DNA of 54,690 nt from a virus. The stretch is taken from positions 1 to 54,690 of the IMG/VR virus record IMGVR_UViG_3300031759_000032. One strand, written 5' to 3'. A model generated the notes under the pieces. It worked only from the letters and a program-made list of their open reading frames with translations, was not told where the DNA came from and searched no databases. Numbering within the stretch: position 1 is the stretch's first letter; each line of letters begins with the position of its first letter. Below, piece after piece: positions 48,360 through 54,690 of this stretch. A program made the translations under genes and the position numbers.

Positions 48360-48566
48360 ATGTTCGTAGAAATGACATGTCAATGTGGAGCCTCATTCCA
48401 GATGGACGCAGGGGATAACACATCTATAGTTGAACTTTGGGCGCACTCATTTGTTAATGCACATCACGAATGCGGTTATATGTCCACGCCATTACGCGCG
48501 GATACTGAAGAAAAGATGAAGCGTTACGACGTTATCTACAAGGAACCGCGCGAAAAAGAACTATAA
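48360..48566 (+). CDS. Small hypothetical protein
   Basis: 68 aa; GAGGGAGATTCC is a strong RBS. MFVEMTCQCGASFQMDAGDN, then NAHHECGYM: Cys and His residues (C7, C9 and the HHEC cluster) could bind one zinc. A possible -10 TATACT lies at 48328. Confidence 0.6.
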   Translation: MFVEMTCQCGASFQMDAGDNTSIVELWAHSFVNAHHECGYMSTPLRADTEEKMKRYDVIYKEPREKEL

Positions 48567-48567
48567 T
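48562..48567 (+). promoter_or_regulatory. Consensus -10 TATAAT, leaderless gene
   Basis: A perfect TATAAT overlaps the end of the 68-aa gene and lies 6 nt before ATG 48574, which has no RBS. Confidence 0.45.
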
Positions 48568-48573
48568 TAGTAA

Positions 48574-49503
48574 ATGGATTTCTATACATCACTAGTTGCT
48601 AACGCGACCCCAATAGGTATAGAGCCTGCTGAGACTTCGTACTTCAGTGCTCCTGGAGCTGGGCTCGACCCTCGTTTATTTAGAGACAATAAGCTACTTC
48701 CTGTTATGCGCTCGGCTATTCTACGTATTCTATTTGAACACCTTAATCAGTATTACAGTAGCCCTGAAGCGTACTGCACCGTCTGGTTAGCTGGTTCTGG
48801 CGTGAGCTACCAATGGGCAGCTGCACGGCAGCCTGCGGATTTAGATTGCCTTATCGGCGTAAACTATTTGAAGTTTAGACAGGCTAATCAACAGTATAAA
48901 GCCTTGAGTGACCAGCAGATTGCGGATATGTTTAATGAAGATTTCCGAAAGCACCTGCACCCGTTAACTAATAACTTTTTTAATACCTACGAACTTACTT
49001 TCTTTGTAAATGTTAAAACAGATATCCGCGCGTTAAAGCCATACGCCGCCTATTCAGTAACCAATGACGACTGGACAGTTGCGCCAGAAACAAAAGCGCC
49101 TCCACACAGCGCCGCCATGGAGCAAAAGGTTGCCAAAGATTTGTCTATGACAACAGAGATTCTATCCAGATACGCAGATGCGTTAAATAAACTCGGTAAT
49201 GCAACTACTGATAATGCCCGTAGAAACGCGGAATCTGCATTAAAGTTAGCGATTGACCAAGGCTCCGCACTGTTTGATGATATTCATTATGGCCGCCGAA
49301 ACGCTTTCAATCCTTCTGGTGGTGGTTACACTGATATTGCTAACTACCGTTGGCAAGCAGGAAAGCGCGCTGGAAGCATACAAGCCCTGAGTAAGTTAAA
49401 AGAGGTTTCCGTCAAAGGTCGTAAAGACTTTGAGGCTCAGACATACGGCATGGAACTTCCAGACACCAATACCTTAATTCGTAGGGCTGTCGGAGGACGT
49501 TAA
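48574..49503 (+). CDS. Nucleotidyltransferase-fold protein
   Basis: 309 aa. VWLAGSGVSYQWAAARQPAD followed by LDCLIGVNY (about 70-97) fits the Pol beta/MNT pattern: a G-S motif then D-x-D (D89, D91) on the next strand. YELTFFVNVKTDI could supply the third acidic residue. The C-terminal half is helical (LSRYADALNKLG...). Possible transfer of nucleotides to tRNA, protein or a small molecule. Likely leaderless. Overlaps the next ATG. Confidence 0.6.
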   Translation: MDFYTSLVANATPIGIEPAETSYFSAPGAGLDPRLFRDNKLLPVMRSAILRILFEHLNQYYSSPEAYCTVWLAGSGVSYQWAAARQPADLDCLIGVNYLKFRQANQQYKALSDQQIADMFNEDFRKHLHPLTNNFFNTYELTFFVNVKTDIRALKPYAAYSVTNDDWTVAPETKAPPHSAAMEQKVAKDLSMTTEILSRYADALNKLGNATTDNARRNAESALKLAIDQGSALFDDIHYGRRNAFNPSGGGYTDIANYRWQAGKRAGSIQALSKLKEVSVKGRKDFEAQTYGMELPDTNTLIRRAVGGR

Positions 49504-49604
49504 TGTGCGCGGTTCAGGAATATAATATTACTGAATTAGCGGATGTGTTTAACACAACAATAGATGACGCCGCTGACTTCATATACACATCCATTGTCGT
49601 CTGA
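49503..49604 (+). CDS. 33-aa helical peptide
   Basis: TAATG start. MCAVQEYNITELADVFNTTI plus DDAADFIYTSIVV reads as a short helix-turn-helix (ITELADVFNTTIDDAADFI). Too small to classify. Confidence 0.45.
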   Translation: MCAVQEYNITELADVFNTTIDDAADFIYTSIVV

Positions 49605-49623
49605 TTAATGGTAGGGTTCCACC

Positions 49624-50091
49624 GTGGCTACACTAGTATTTATAGATGAGGTTTTGCGCAGTCAAACTGGCGCCCCTATACCTCAGGGTATTGCTCTGTT
49701 TCGCACTCTAAAGGAAAGAGAACGCGTTCTTATCCTTTCTAAAGATAAGGCTAGAGATGATGTTTGGCTGAAAGCCCACAAGATTAACTTTGTAGATGAC
49801 CTAATAGGATTAGAGTCAGTAACCTTTACAGATTTTCCAGAGTGGCGCCTCGTTGAGTACTGTCGCGGGCAATGGCATATAGACATGGTTATAACATCTA
49901 ACCCAGAGCTGGCGACTAAACTGCTCACAGTAGGCATCACTACTCTAATGTTTTTACACCCTGTTTATATTACAGAACGTTTTCGCCCAGATAGCCGCAC
50001 GGGTGTCCGTGCTTGGGAGTCTATTTCAAAAGAGATAGCCACCCAACAAGAAGCCTTTATTGACGACCACAGACTAAACCGAGACATATGA
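49624..50091 (+). CDS. HAD-like or receiver-like alpha/beta protein
   Basis: 155 aa from GTG 49624; TAGGGT ends 6 nt upstream. ATLVFIDEVLRSQTGAPIPQ, ERVLILSKDKARDDVWLKAH and HIDMVITSNPELATKLLTVG trace a Rossmann-like HAD fold with motif I reduced to D-x-V. It overlaps the next gene by 4 nt, so the two are co-translated and may act together. Confidence 0.5.
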   Translation: MATLVFIDEVLRSQTGAPIPQGIALFRTLKERERVLILSKDKARDDVWLKAHKINFVDDLIGLESVTFTDFPEWRLVEYCRGQWHIDMVITSNPELATKLLTVGITTLMFLHPVYITERFRPDSRTGVRAWESISKEIATQQEAFIDDHRLNRDI

Positions 50092-51527
50092 CTCGGATTG
50101 TCTATTTAGGTGCTGAGGTTCCTAGTAATCGTATCTTGCTTGAAAGTGCGGGCGTTCGCCATGTCGGTTTCAGTTTCTACCGCCTATTGCGCCGCGGCAT
50201 CCCTAAAAAGGGATACAGATTAGAAGACCATTTTGACGACGGGGTTCAGATTTATCTACACCCTGGCCTACCCGCTGACCCCGCTATTCCTTTTGATGAG
50301 TTCTCGGACTTGTACGAGGGGTTCGTGGCAGAGAACATTGATAGGGTAACCCTATTCACGGAGATAGATTCAGATAACCTAGCCTATGTAGAGAACCAAA
50401 GAAAGACCTGTTGGTCTGAAGTTCCCCCAGGTAAGTTCCTCCCAGTTTGGAACCCAAGCACGGGGTTCAGTAATCTTAATCTAATGGCAGAACGCTACTT
50501 AGATATAGGAATCCCAGGCTCCTCCTTTGATGACCCCCAGACTGCTGTGGTGGTTAGAAACCTCACCCGTCAGGGTACTAGATTTCATATCTTAGGCTCG
50601 GCTAAGCCCGACCTACTACGCAATGTTCCAGCTGAGACCACAAGTACGCTATCATGGCTGTCCCCAATGATGAATGGCGAGACCATAGTCTGGGACGGTG
50701 TGAAATTGATGCGCTACCCCAAGCGCATGAAAGACCAAGCCCGAACTAGATATAGAAATGTCTATACAAAGGCTGGCTTAGATGTTGATAAGATACTAGA
50801 AGATGACCCCAAAGAAGTATGCCGTTTGGCGCTCTGGTCATACCAGCAATATGAAGCGAGGAACAACGGAGTGAATAACAATGACGACTTCTTATCAGAT
50901 AATAGCGAGGGAAATGAAGTAGCAACTAATGCGGAAACTACCCCCTCCCATATTGATAAGAAGCCCCTAGAGACACGGAAACTTGAAGCACGATTACCGC
51001 ATGAAATGGGCAATCTACCTATCTTCGGATACGACGTAAAAGCCGTTGTTAATGATGATGGAGTCATAGAAGATGTGACCTCTGTGCGTTCACAATCTAC
51101 TAGTCTTAGGGCATGTGATACCTGTTTCGTAGCCTCTAATTGTCCCGCTTTCAAGCCGCAAACAATGTGCGCTTTCAACCTACCAGTAGAGGTAAAGACC
51201 AAAGACCACCTAAAGGCACTACTCAATGCAATCATTGAAATGCAGGGTCAAAGGGTCGCTTTTATGCGATTTGCAGAAGAAATGAGTGGTGGGTATGCTG
51301 ACCCCAACGTTTCTCAGGAGATTGACCGCCTCTTTAAGTTGATTAAAACAACCAAAGAATTGGACGATTCAAGAGAGTTTATCCGCATGACGGTAGAGCG
51401 ACAAGGCTCTGCAGGAGTGCTATCCTCCATCTTCGGAGATAAGGCCAACGTCTTAAAAGAACTCCCTAATGACGGTCTAAACGAAGAGCAAACGACCAAG
51501 ATTATAAGAGATTTAACCGAAGAATAA
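50088..51527 (+). CDS. TGT/DpdA-like TIM-barrel protein fused to a Cys-rich helical domain
   Basis: 479 aa. Residues 1-250 follow the order of segments in tRNA-guanine-transglycosylase-like DpdA proteins: YLGAEVPSNRILLESAGVRH, an IYLHPG strand where DpdA has DSGAF, KFLPVWNPSTG for PVFH, YLDIGIPG for IAIGG, FHILGSAKPDLLRN for H-x-LG, then STLSW for DSSSW. The usual catalytic Asp positions are not conserved. A disordered linker (about 257-300) leads to four cysteines (C343, C346, C352, C361) and a helical region (LLNAIIEMQGQRVAFMRFAE). DpdA inserts 7-deazaguanines into DNA. Here a diverged or binding role is possible. No deazaguanine biosynthesis genes are visible. Confidence 0.5.
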   Translation: MTRIVYLGAEVPSNRILLESAGVRHVGFSFYRLLRRGIPKKGYRLEDHFDDGVQIYLHPGLPADPAIPFDEFSDLYEGFVAENIDRVTLFTEIDSDNLAYVENQRKTCWSEVPPGKFLPVWNPSTGFSNLNLMAERYLDIGIPGSSFDDPQTAVVVRNLTRQGTRFHILGSAKPDLLRNVPAETTSTLSWLSPMMNGETIVWDGVKLMRYPKRMKDQARTRYRNVYTKAGLDVDKILEDDPKEVCRLALWSYQQYEARNNGVNNNDDFLSDNSEGNEVATNAETTPSHIDKKPLETRKLEARLPHEMGNLPIFGYDVKAVVNDDGVIEDVTSVRSQSTSLRACDTCFVASNCPAFKPQTMCAFNLPVEVKTKDHLKALLNAIIEMQGQRVAFMRFAEEMSGGYADPNVSQEIDRLFKLIKTTKELDDSREFIRMTVERQGSAGVLSSIFGDKANVLKELPNDGLNEEQTTKIIRDLTEE

Positions 51528-51640
51528 GATTTCCTCTTAGCATATAAGAGAGGGGTAGCGGATATTGGAACTATATACTCCGTGAACTACGACTAATAAG
51601 CACCTAGACTATAAATCCATAACTGACGAACGGGGAAAAA
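51528..51640 (+). promoter_or_regulatory. Leader region of the ribonucleotide reductase gene
   Basis: Contains hairpin CTCTTA-GCATA-TAAGAG (51534-51550) without a T-tract, a possible -10 in ACTATATACTCC, and the RBS ACGGGGAAAAA before GTG 51641. No NrdR box or cobalamin riboswitch features are recognisable in this short space. Confidence 0.4.
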
Positions 51641-53707
51641 GTGGCTTTATCATTTCATTTAGCAGACGATTACGTGGCAGGGTACCGCAGTAAGAAAGTG
51701 CCTTGGGGATACCAAGATGCCGCTGGAAACTCGGTGGGAGAGATTACTTTCCTACGTACCTATTCCCGTATCAAAGAGGATGGCACCAAAGAGACTTGGG
51801 TAGATGTGTGTGAGCGTGTCATCAACGGCATGTATTCTTTACAGAAAGACCACGCTAAGGCTAACCGACTTCCTTGGAATGATTCCAAGGCACAAGCCTC
51901 AGCCAAGGAGGCGTTTGACCGCTTATTTAATCTGAAGTGGACACCCCCAGGACGTGGACTATGGGTTATGGGAACCCCAATCGTGAACGAGCAACGAAAT
52001 TCGGCTGCTCTTCAGAACTGCTCGTTTGTATCAACCTCTTCAATGACAAAGAACGACCCTTCCAAACCATTCGCCTTCCTTATGGAAGCAAGCATGCTAG
52101 GCGTCGGTGTTGGCTTCGACCAAAAAGGCGCAGATAAGGATTTTACAATCTATGAGCCACAAAACGGAGAAACCTATGTCATCCCAGATACCCGTGAAGG
52201 TTGGGTCGAGTCCTTCTCTGCCATCCTCAATAGTTACCTTAGACCAGATACGAAGAGCCCTGTCTTTGACTACAGCCAAATCCGCCCAGAAGGAACTCCA
52301 ATTAAAACCTTTGGAGGAACTGCCGCAGGACACGAGCCATTAGAAAACCTTCATAATCATATTCGCCGCATATTCAAAGACCGCGCGGGAGAGAAATTGA
52401 CCCGTTTGGATATCGCAGATATCGGTAATCTAATTGGAGTTTGCGTAGTATCTGGCAACGTCCGTCGCTCAGCAGAACTTCTAATGGGAAAGCTGGATGA
52501 CGAAGAGTTTCTTAATCTGAAGAATGCCGAAGTCTATCCAGAGCGTAACTCTTACAACCCAGAAGCTCCTGGTTGGGCTTGGATGTCTAACAACTCAGTT
52601 GAGGTTAGCGTCGGTTCTAATTTAGATTCTATTGTTGATGGTATTGCCCGTAATGGTGAGCCTGGGGTTATCTGGATGGATGTGACTCGTAAATACGGTC
52701 GTCTAGCAGACCCAATCAACAATAAAGATTGGCGCGCGGCTGGGTACAACCCTTGCGCAGAACAGTCTCTTGAATCCTATGAGTGCTGTACTCTGGTTGA
52801 AACTTACCTCAACCGCCACGATTCTATTGAAGACTTCAAGCGGACTCTCAAGTTTGCTTATCTCTATGCCAAGACCGTAACTCTTCTGCCAACTCACTGG
52901 GAGGAGACCAACGCGATTATGCAACGTAACCGCCGTATCGGTACCTCTATCTCAGGTGTCGCTGACTTCGCTGACAATCGTGGTCTACCAGCCTTGCGCC
53001 AGTGGATGGACGAGGGTTACGCCACTATCCAACAGTACGATAAGGGTTACTCAGAGTGGCTCGGTATCCGTGAATCCATTAAGACTACTACTGTCAAGCC
53101 TTCAGGAACAGTCTCTATTCTTGCAGGCGAAAGCCCAGGGGTTCACTGGTCAGTAGGCGGTAAATACTTCCTTCGTGCTATTAGATTCCGCAACGAAGAC
53201 CCTCAACTTCCTCTCTTCCGTATGGCCCAGTATCGTATTGAAGCGGCCAGCGAGGACCCAAAGAATACTTCTGTGGTGTTCTTTCCAGTTGAATCTAATT
53301 CTAAACGCTCCGAGAAAGACGTCTCTATCTATGAGAAGGTTGCTCTCGCAGCGACGGCGCAACGCTACTGGAGCGATAACTCTGTCTCTGTAACAGTCTC
53401 TTTCAACCCTGAGACGGAATCTAAAGATGTTGGCACTGTTCTACATCTATATGACGGTCAGTTGAAGACGGTCTCTTTCCTACCATCAGGAAATACTATC
53501 TACCCTCAAATGCCGTATACCCAAATTACTGCGGAAGAGTACGAGGCTTATCGTATGACTCTCTTTCATATTGACTTCGCTGGTGTCTACGCTGGTATGG
53601 CTATGGACGCTATCGGTGAGGCTTTTTGTAGCACAGACGCATGCGAAGTTAAAATGATTACAGACGTAAAGCCAGGAGAAATTATCACAAGTAAAACAAC
53701 AGATTAG
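51641..53707 (+). CDS. nrdJ: Class II (adenosylcobalamin) ribonucleoside triphosphate reductase
   Basis: 688 aa, GTG start; similar to monomeric RTPR (about 740 aa). Redox cysteines C127 (LQNCSFV) and C383 (ECC), radical cysteine C372 within NPCAEQ with E374, and C-terminal pair C663/C668 (CSTDAC) that receives electrons from thioredoxin are all present. GNVRRSAEL and SGTVSILAGESPGVH are conserved substrate-binding segments. It makes dNTPs aerobically or anaerobically using B12, so the infected host must have or import cobalamin. There is no small subunit gene, as expected. Confidence 0.92.
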   Translation: MALSFHLADDYVAGYRSKKVPWGYQDAAGNSVGEITFLRTYSRIKEDGTKETWVDVCERVINGMYSLQKDHAKANRLPWNDSKAQASAKEAFDRLFNLKWTPPGRGLWVMGTPIVNEQRNSAALQNCSFVSTSSMTKNDPSKPFAFLMEASMLGVGVGFDQKGADKDFTIYEPQNGETYVIPDTREGWVESFSAILNSYLRPDTKSPVFDYSQIRPEGTPIKTFGGTAAGHEPLENLHNHIRRIFKDRAGEKLTRLDIADIGNLIGVCVVSGNVRRSAELLMGKLDDEEFLNLKNAEVYPERNSYNPEAPGWAWMSNNSVEVSVGSNLDSIVDGIARNGEPGVIWMDVTRKYGRLADPINNKDWRAAGYNPCAEQSLESYECCTLVETYLNRHDSIEDFKRTLKFAYLYAKTVTLLPTHWEETNAIMQRNRRIGTSISGVADFADNRGLPALRQWMDEGYATIQQYDKGYSEWLGIRESIKTTTVKPSGTVSILAGESPGVHWSVGGKYFLRAIRFRNEDPQLPLFRMAQYRIEAASEDPKNTSVVFFPVESNSKRSEKDVSIYEKVALAATAQRYWSDNSVSVTVSFNPETESKDVGTVLHLYDGQLKTVSFLPSGNTIYPQMPYTQITAEEYEAYRMTLFHIDFAGVYAGMAMDAIGEAFCSTDACEVKMITDVKPGEIITSKTTD

Positions 53708-53718
53708 TAACTAATCTT

Positions 53719-53727
53719 TGCGATAAT
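53719..53727 (+). promoter_or_regulatory. Extended -10 candidate before tRNA (TGC-GATAAT)
   Basis: TGCGATAAT lies between the RNR stop and the tRNA-Trp. It could drive a short RNA that ends at the terminator at 53970. Confidence 0.35.
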
Positions 53728-53802
53728 CTGCTAGCCTAGTGGCACCATGTCCTGGAGCATGCGGCTTAGGGTTAAGGTTCCTCCTAAAACCTATCCAGAT
53801 AG

Positions 53803-53873
53803 TGGGAATAAGTGTTACGGTAGCACGTGGAGCTCCAACCTCCAAGGCACGGGTTCGACCCCTGTATTCCCTG
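53803..53873 (+). tRNA. tRNA-Trp (anticodon CCA), atypical
   Basis: Cloverleaf: acceptor GGGAAT/ATTCCC (pairs 2-7), D stem GTGT/GCAC with GG in the loop, anticodon stem TGGAG/CTCCA with loop CTCCAAC (CCA at 53835-53837), variable loop AGGC, T arm ACGGG-TTCGACC-CCTGT, discriminator G as in Trp tRNAs. Oddities: a T1-T72 mismatch, and position 8 is A with position 14 T instead of T8/A14. The 3' CCA is not encoded. Confidence 0.8.
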
Positions 53874-53883
53874 CGGTGATACA

Positions 53884-53908
53884 CCTCCATGACTGAAAAT
53901 CATGGGGG
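53884..53908 (+). other. Hairpin downstream of tRNA
   Basis: CCTCCATGA-CTGAAAA-TCATGGGGG is a 9-bp stem with one G-U pair. No T-tract follows directly, so it may be a 3' processing or stability element. Confidence 0.5.
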
Positions 53909-53936
53909 GTTGTAATTCCAAGATGAACCTATTAAA

Positions 53937-53954
53937 CTGATAAGGGACAATCAG
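53937..53954 (+). other. Second hairpin before terminator
   Basis: CTGAT-AAGGGACA-ATCAG, a 5-bp stem with an 8-nt purine-rich loop. With the hairpin at 53884 and the terminator at 53970 it suggests a structured RNA 3' of the tRNA. Confidence 0.35.
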
Positions 53955-53969
53955 TAACCGAGCATAGAA

Positions 53970-54003
53970 AAAGCCCCCCTAAACTAGGGGGGCTTTCTTT
54001 CTT
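53970..54003. terminator. Strong terminator, likely bidirectional
   Basis: AAAGCCCCCCT-AAACT-AGGGGGGCTTT forms an 11-bp perfect stem, followed by CTTTCTTT on the plus strand; A-rich bases on the other side give a T-tract for minus-strand transcripts. It separates the convergent RNR/tRNA and minus-strand operons. Confidence 0.9.
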
Positions 54004-54100
54004 TCGGCGCAGGTACGGCTCGCTCGGAAGGGTTGAGGTCTTGACCGTCCTTAGTAGGAACGAGTGGAAACTACTTTAACGCCCCTCTTAAAAATCTCTC

Positions 54101-54202
54101 TTATTCGTCGTCCTCTTCTTCAATAATCTCTTCGTCCTCAAAAGGGTCTTGATTAGGATTGGTTATGTGCCAATCAGGAAGTCCTCCACTGATTGGGTTC
54201 AC
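54101..54202 (-). CDS. 33-aa acidic peptide
   Basis: GTG 54202 in a GTGA overlap with the upstream gene. MNPISGGLPDWHITNPNQDP then FEDEEIIEEEDDE, a strongly acidic tail. Last gene of the minus-strand operon. DNA-mimic or partner-binding tail is speculation. Confidence 0.55.
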   Translation of the reverse strand: MNPISGGLPDWHITNPNQDPFEDEEIIEEEDDE

Positions 54203-54480
54203 GCTTCCACCTTAAAATCAATAGAGCCCATAAGGAAGGTAGGCTTACCGTTCTCATCTTCAATCGTAGGGGACAACTTAATTGACTTGCGTCCTGTTGT
54301 GACTAGCAATTCGCTCTTTACCCAGCGCTTACCAGCAGAGGCGTTAGACCATGCGCTCATAACTACGTTGGAGACCTCTCCTAGTTCGTTACGTACGGCT
54401 ACAGTACAGAGCCATGCGCCACTCTTTTCGGTGTTCTTTGCTAGTGAAGCAATAAACGTATTCGTTACCTTTTTAGCCAT
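54199..54480 (-). CDS. Hypothetical beta-rich small protein
   Basis: 93 aa; the RBS AAAGAAGGAATACAA lies before the ATG at 54480. KVTNTFIASLAKNTEKSGAW, LCTVAVRNELGEVSNVVMSA and SELLVTTGRKSIKLSPTIED alternate strands and turns. A plus-strand 155-aa ORF on the opposite strand is a shadow. Not recognised. Confidence 0.6.
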   Translation of the reverse strand: MAKKVTNTFIASLAKNTEKSGAWLCTVAVRNELGEVSNVVMSAWSNASAGKRWVKSELLVTTGRKSIKLSPTIEDENGKPTFLMGSIDFKVEA

Positions 54481-54690
54481 TTGTATTCCTTCTTTCTTTG
54501 GGTGTGTAATCTACCACATTAGAGTACTGCTTGTCATCTACCACCCAAAAGTATGGCATCTCGCCATTTACATCAGGGAATTGTTCTTGATAGTACTCAG
54601 GGGCTTTTCGGATTAGATTAGATTGGTGAGACTTATGGAGTCGCTCGTCACCTAGCCACGCGGGCATGGTTGGGGCGCCTACACAAACAA
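54473..54690 (-). CDS. Hypothetical protein, possibly truncated at window edge
   Basis: Visible from ATG 54667 (64 aa: MPAWLGDERLHKSHQSNLIR...), but the frame stays open to the window edge, reading VCVGAPT before that Met, so the true start may lie outside. No clear RBS before 54667. Contains EYYQEQFPDVNGEMPYFWVV. Overlaps the next minus-strand gene by 8 nt. Function unknown. Confidence 0.5.
   Translation of the reverse strand, partial: VCVGAPTMPAWLGDERLHKSHQSNLIRKAPEYYQEQFPDVNGEMPYFWVVDDKQYSNVVDYTPKERRNTNG

Noticed and set aside
51528-51640. Possible cobalamin riboswitch before the B12-dependent RNR
   Set aside because: The region is too short and lacks the recognisable B12-box; only a simple hairpin is visible.
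53747-53896. 49-aa ORF (MSWSMRLRVKVPPKTYPD...) running through the tRNA-Trp gene
   Set aside because: No RBS, and the downstream half coincides with a well-formed tRNA; the tRNA explains the conserved structure better.
54149-54616. 155-aa plus-strand ORF at the right edge
   Set aside because: It opposes three overlapping minus-strand genes with good starts and coupling; composition looks like a shadow.

Overview
The window is an internal piece of a tailed-phage genome (Caudoviricetes). It carries a long-contractile-tail (myovirus) module and a T4/actinophage-like replication and recombination module. A WhiB-family Fe-S regulator, a gene family confined to actinobacteria and their viruses, points to an actinobacterial host. 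The modest GC content and the frequent leaderless or extended -10 promoters suggest, by inference only, a low-GC aquatic actinobacterium. Both edges cut through genes. No terminase, portal, major capsid, integrase or convincing endolysin is present, so the genome continues on both sides. LAYOUT. (1) 1-7.1 kb: the end of a probable neck gene, then host-recognition appendages: two collagen-like Gly-X-Gln proteins, two polyglycine adhesin-like proteins and very small companion ORFs. (2) 7.1-9.6 kb: an accessory cassette with an FkbM-type methyltransferase on the plus strand, facing a minus-strand beta-propeller, a TPR-like protein and a small ORF. (3) 9.65-26.5 kb: connector and tail genes in virion order: neck-like proteins, tail terminator candidate, sheath, tube, zinc-binding chaperone with a +1 overlapping ORF, tape measure with an embedded lysozyme-like domain, then hub, LysM/gp53-like, gp27/gpD-like, gpV spike, gp25, gpJ and gpI-like proteins, and a small membrane protein. 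(4) 26.8-42.8 kb: the replisome and recombination block: winged-helix protein, DnaC-like loader, DnaB helicase, primase, dNMP kinase, SNF2-type helicase, RHH and MerR-like regulators, SSB candidate, family A polymerase, RecA, PD-(D/E)XK nuclease, WhiB, Cas4-like Fe-S nuclease and RuvC-like resolvase. (5) 42.8-49.6 kb: many small zinc-ribbon, basic or membrane proteins, a SpoVS homologue, a metallophosphoesterase and a nucleotidyltransferase-like protein. (6) 49.6-53.7 kb: a HAD-like ORF, a two-domain protein whose N-terminal half resembles the TGT/DpdA 7-deazaguanine transglycosylases, and a class II (adenosylcobalamin) ribonucleotide reductase. (7) 53.7-54.7 kb: an unusual tRNA-Trp(CCA), several hairpins, a strong terminator and a short minus-strand operon running off the edge. 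HOW THE GENES WORK TOGETHER. Most genes are packed with 1-11 nt overlaps (TAATG, ATGA, GTGA), implying long translationally coupled operons separated by two or three clear intrinsic terminators. RNR and dNMP kinase supply dNTPs. DnaC/DnaB/primase/PolA/SSB copy the DNA. RecA, nucleases and RuvC recombine and resolve it. The tail block builds a contractile injection machine with its own peptidoglycan-cutting domain. Most notable for follow-up: the DpdA-like fusion, the +1 tail-chaperone ORF, one beta domain reused five times in three tail proteins, a WhiB with stretched cysteine spacing, a phage SpoVS, a shared TGn-TAnnnT promoter with leaderless starts, a decayed HNH gene, and a 26-bp repeat spanning gene junctions.
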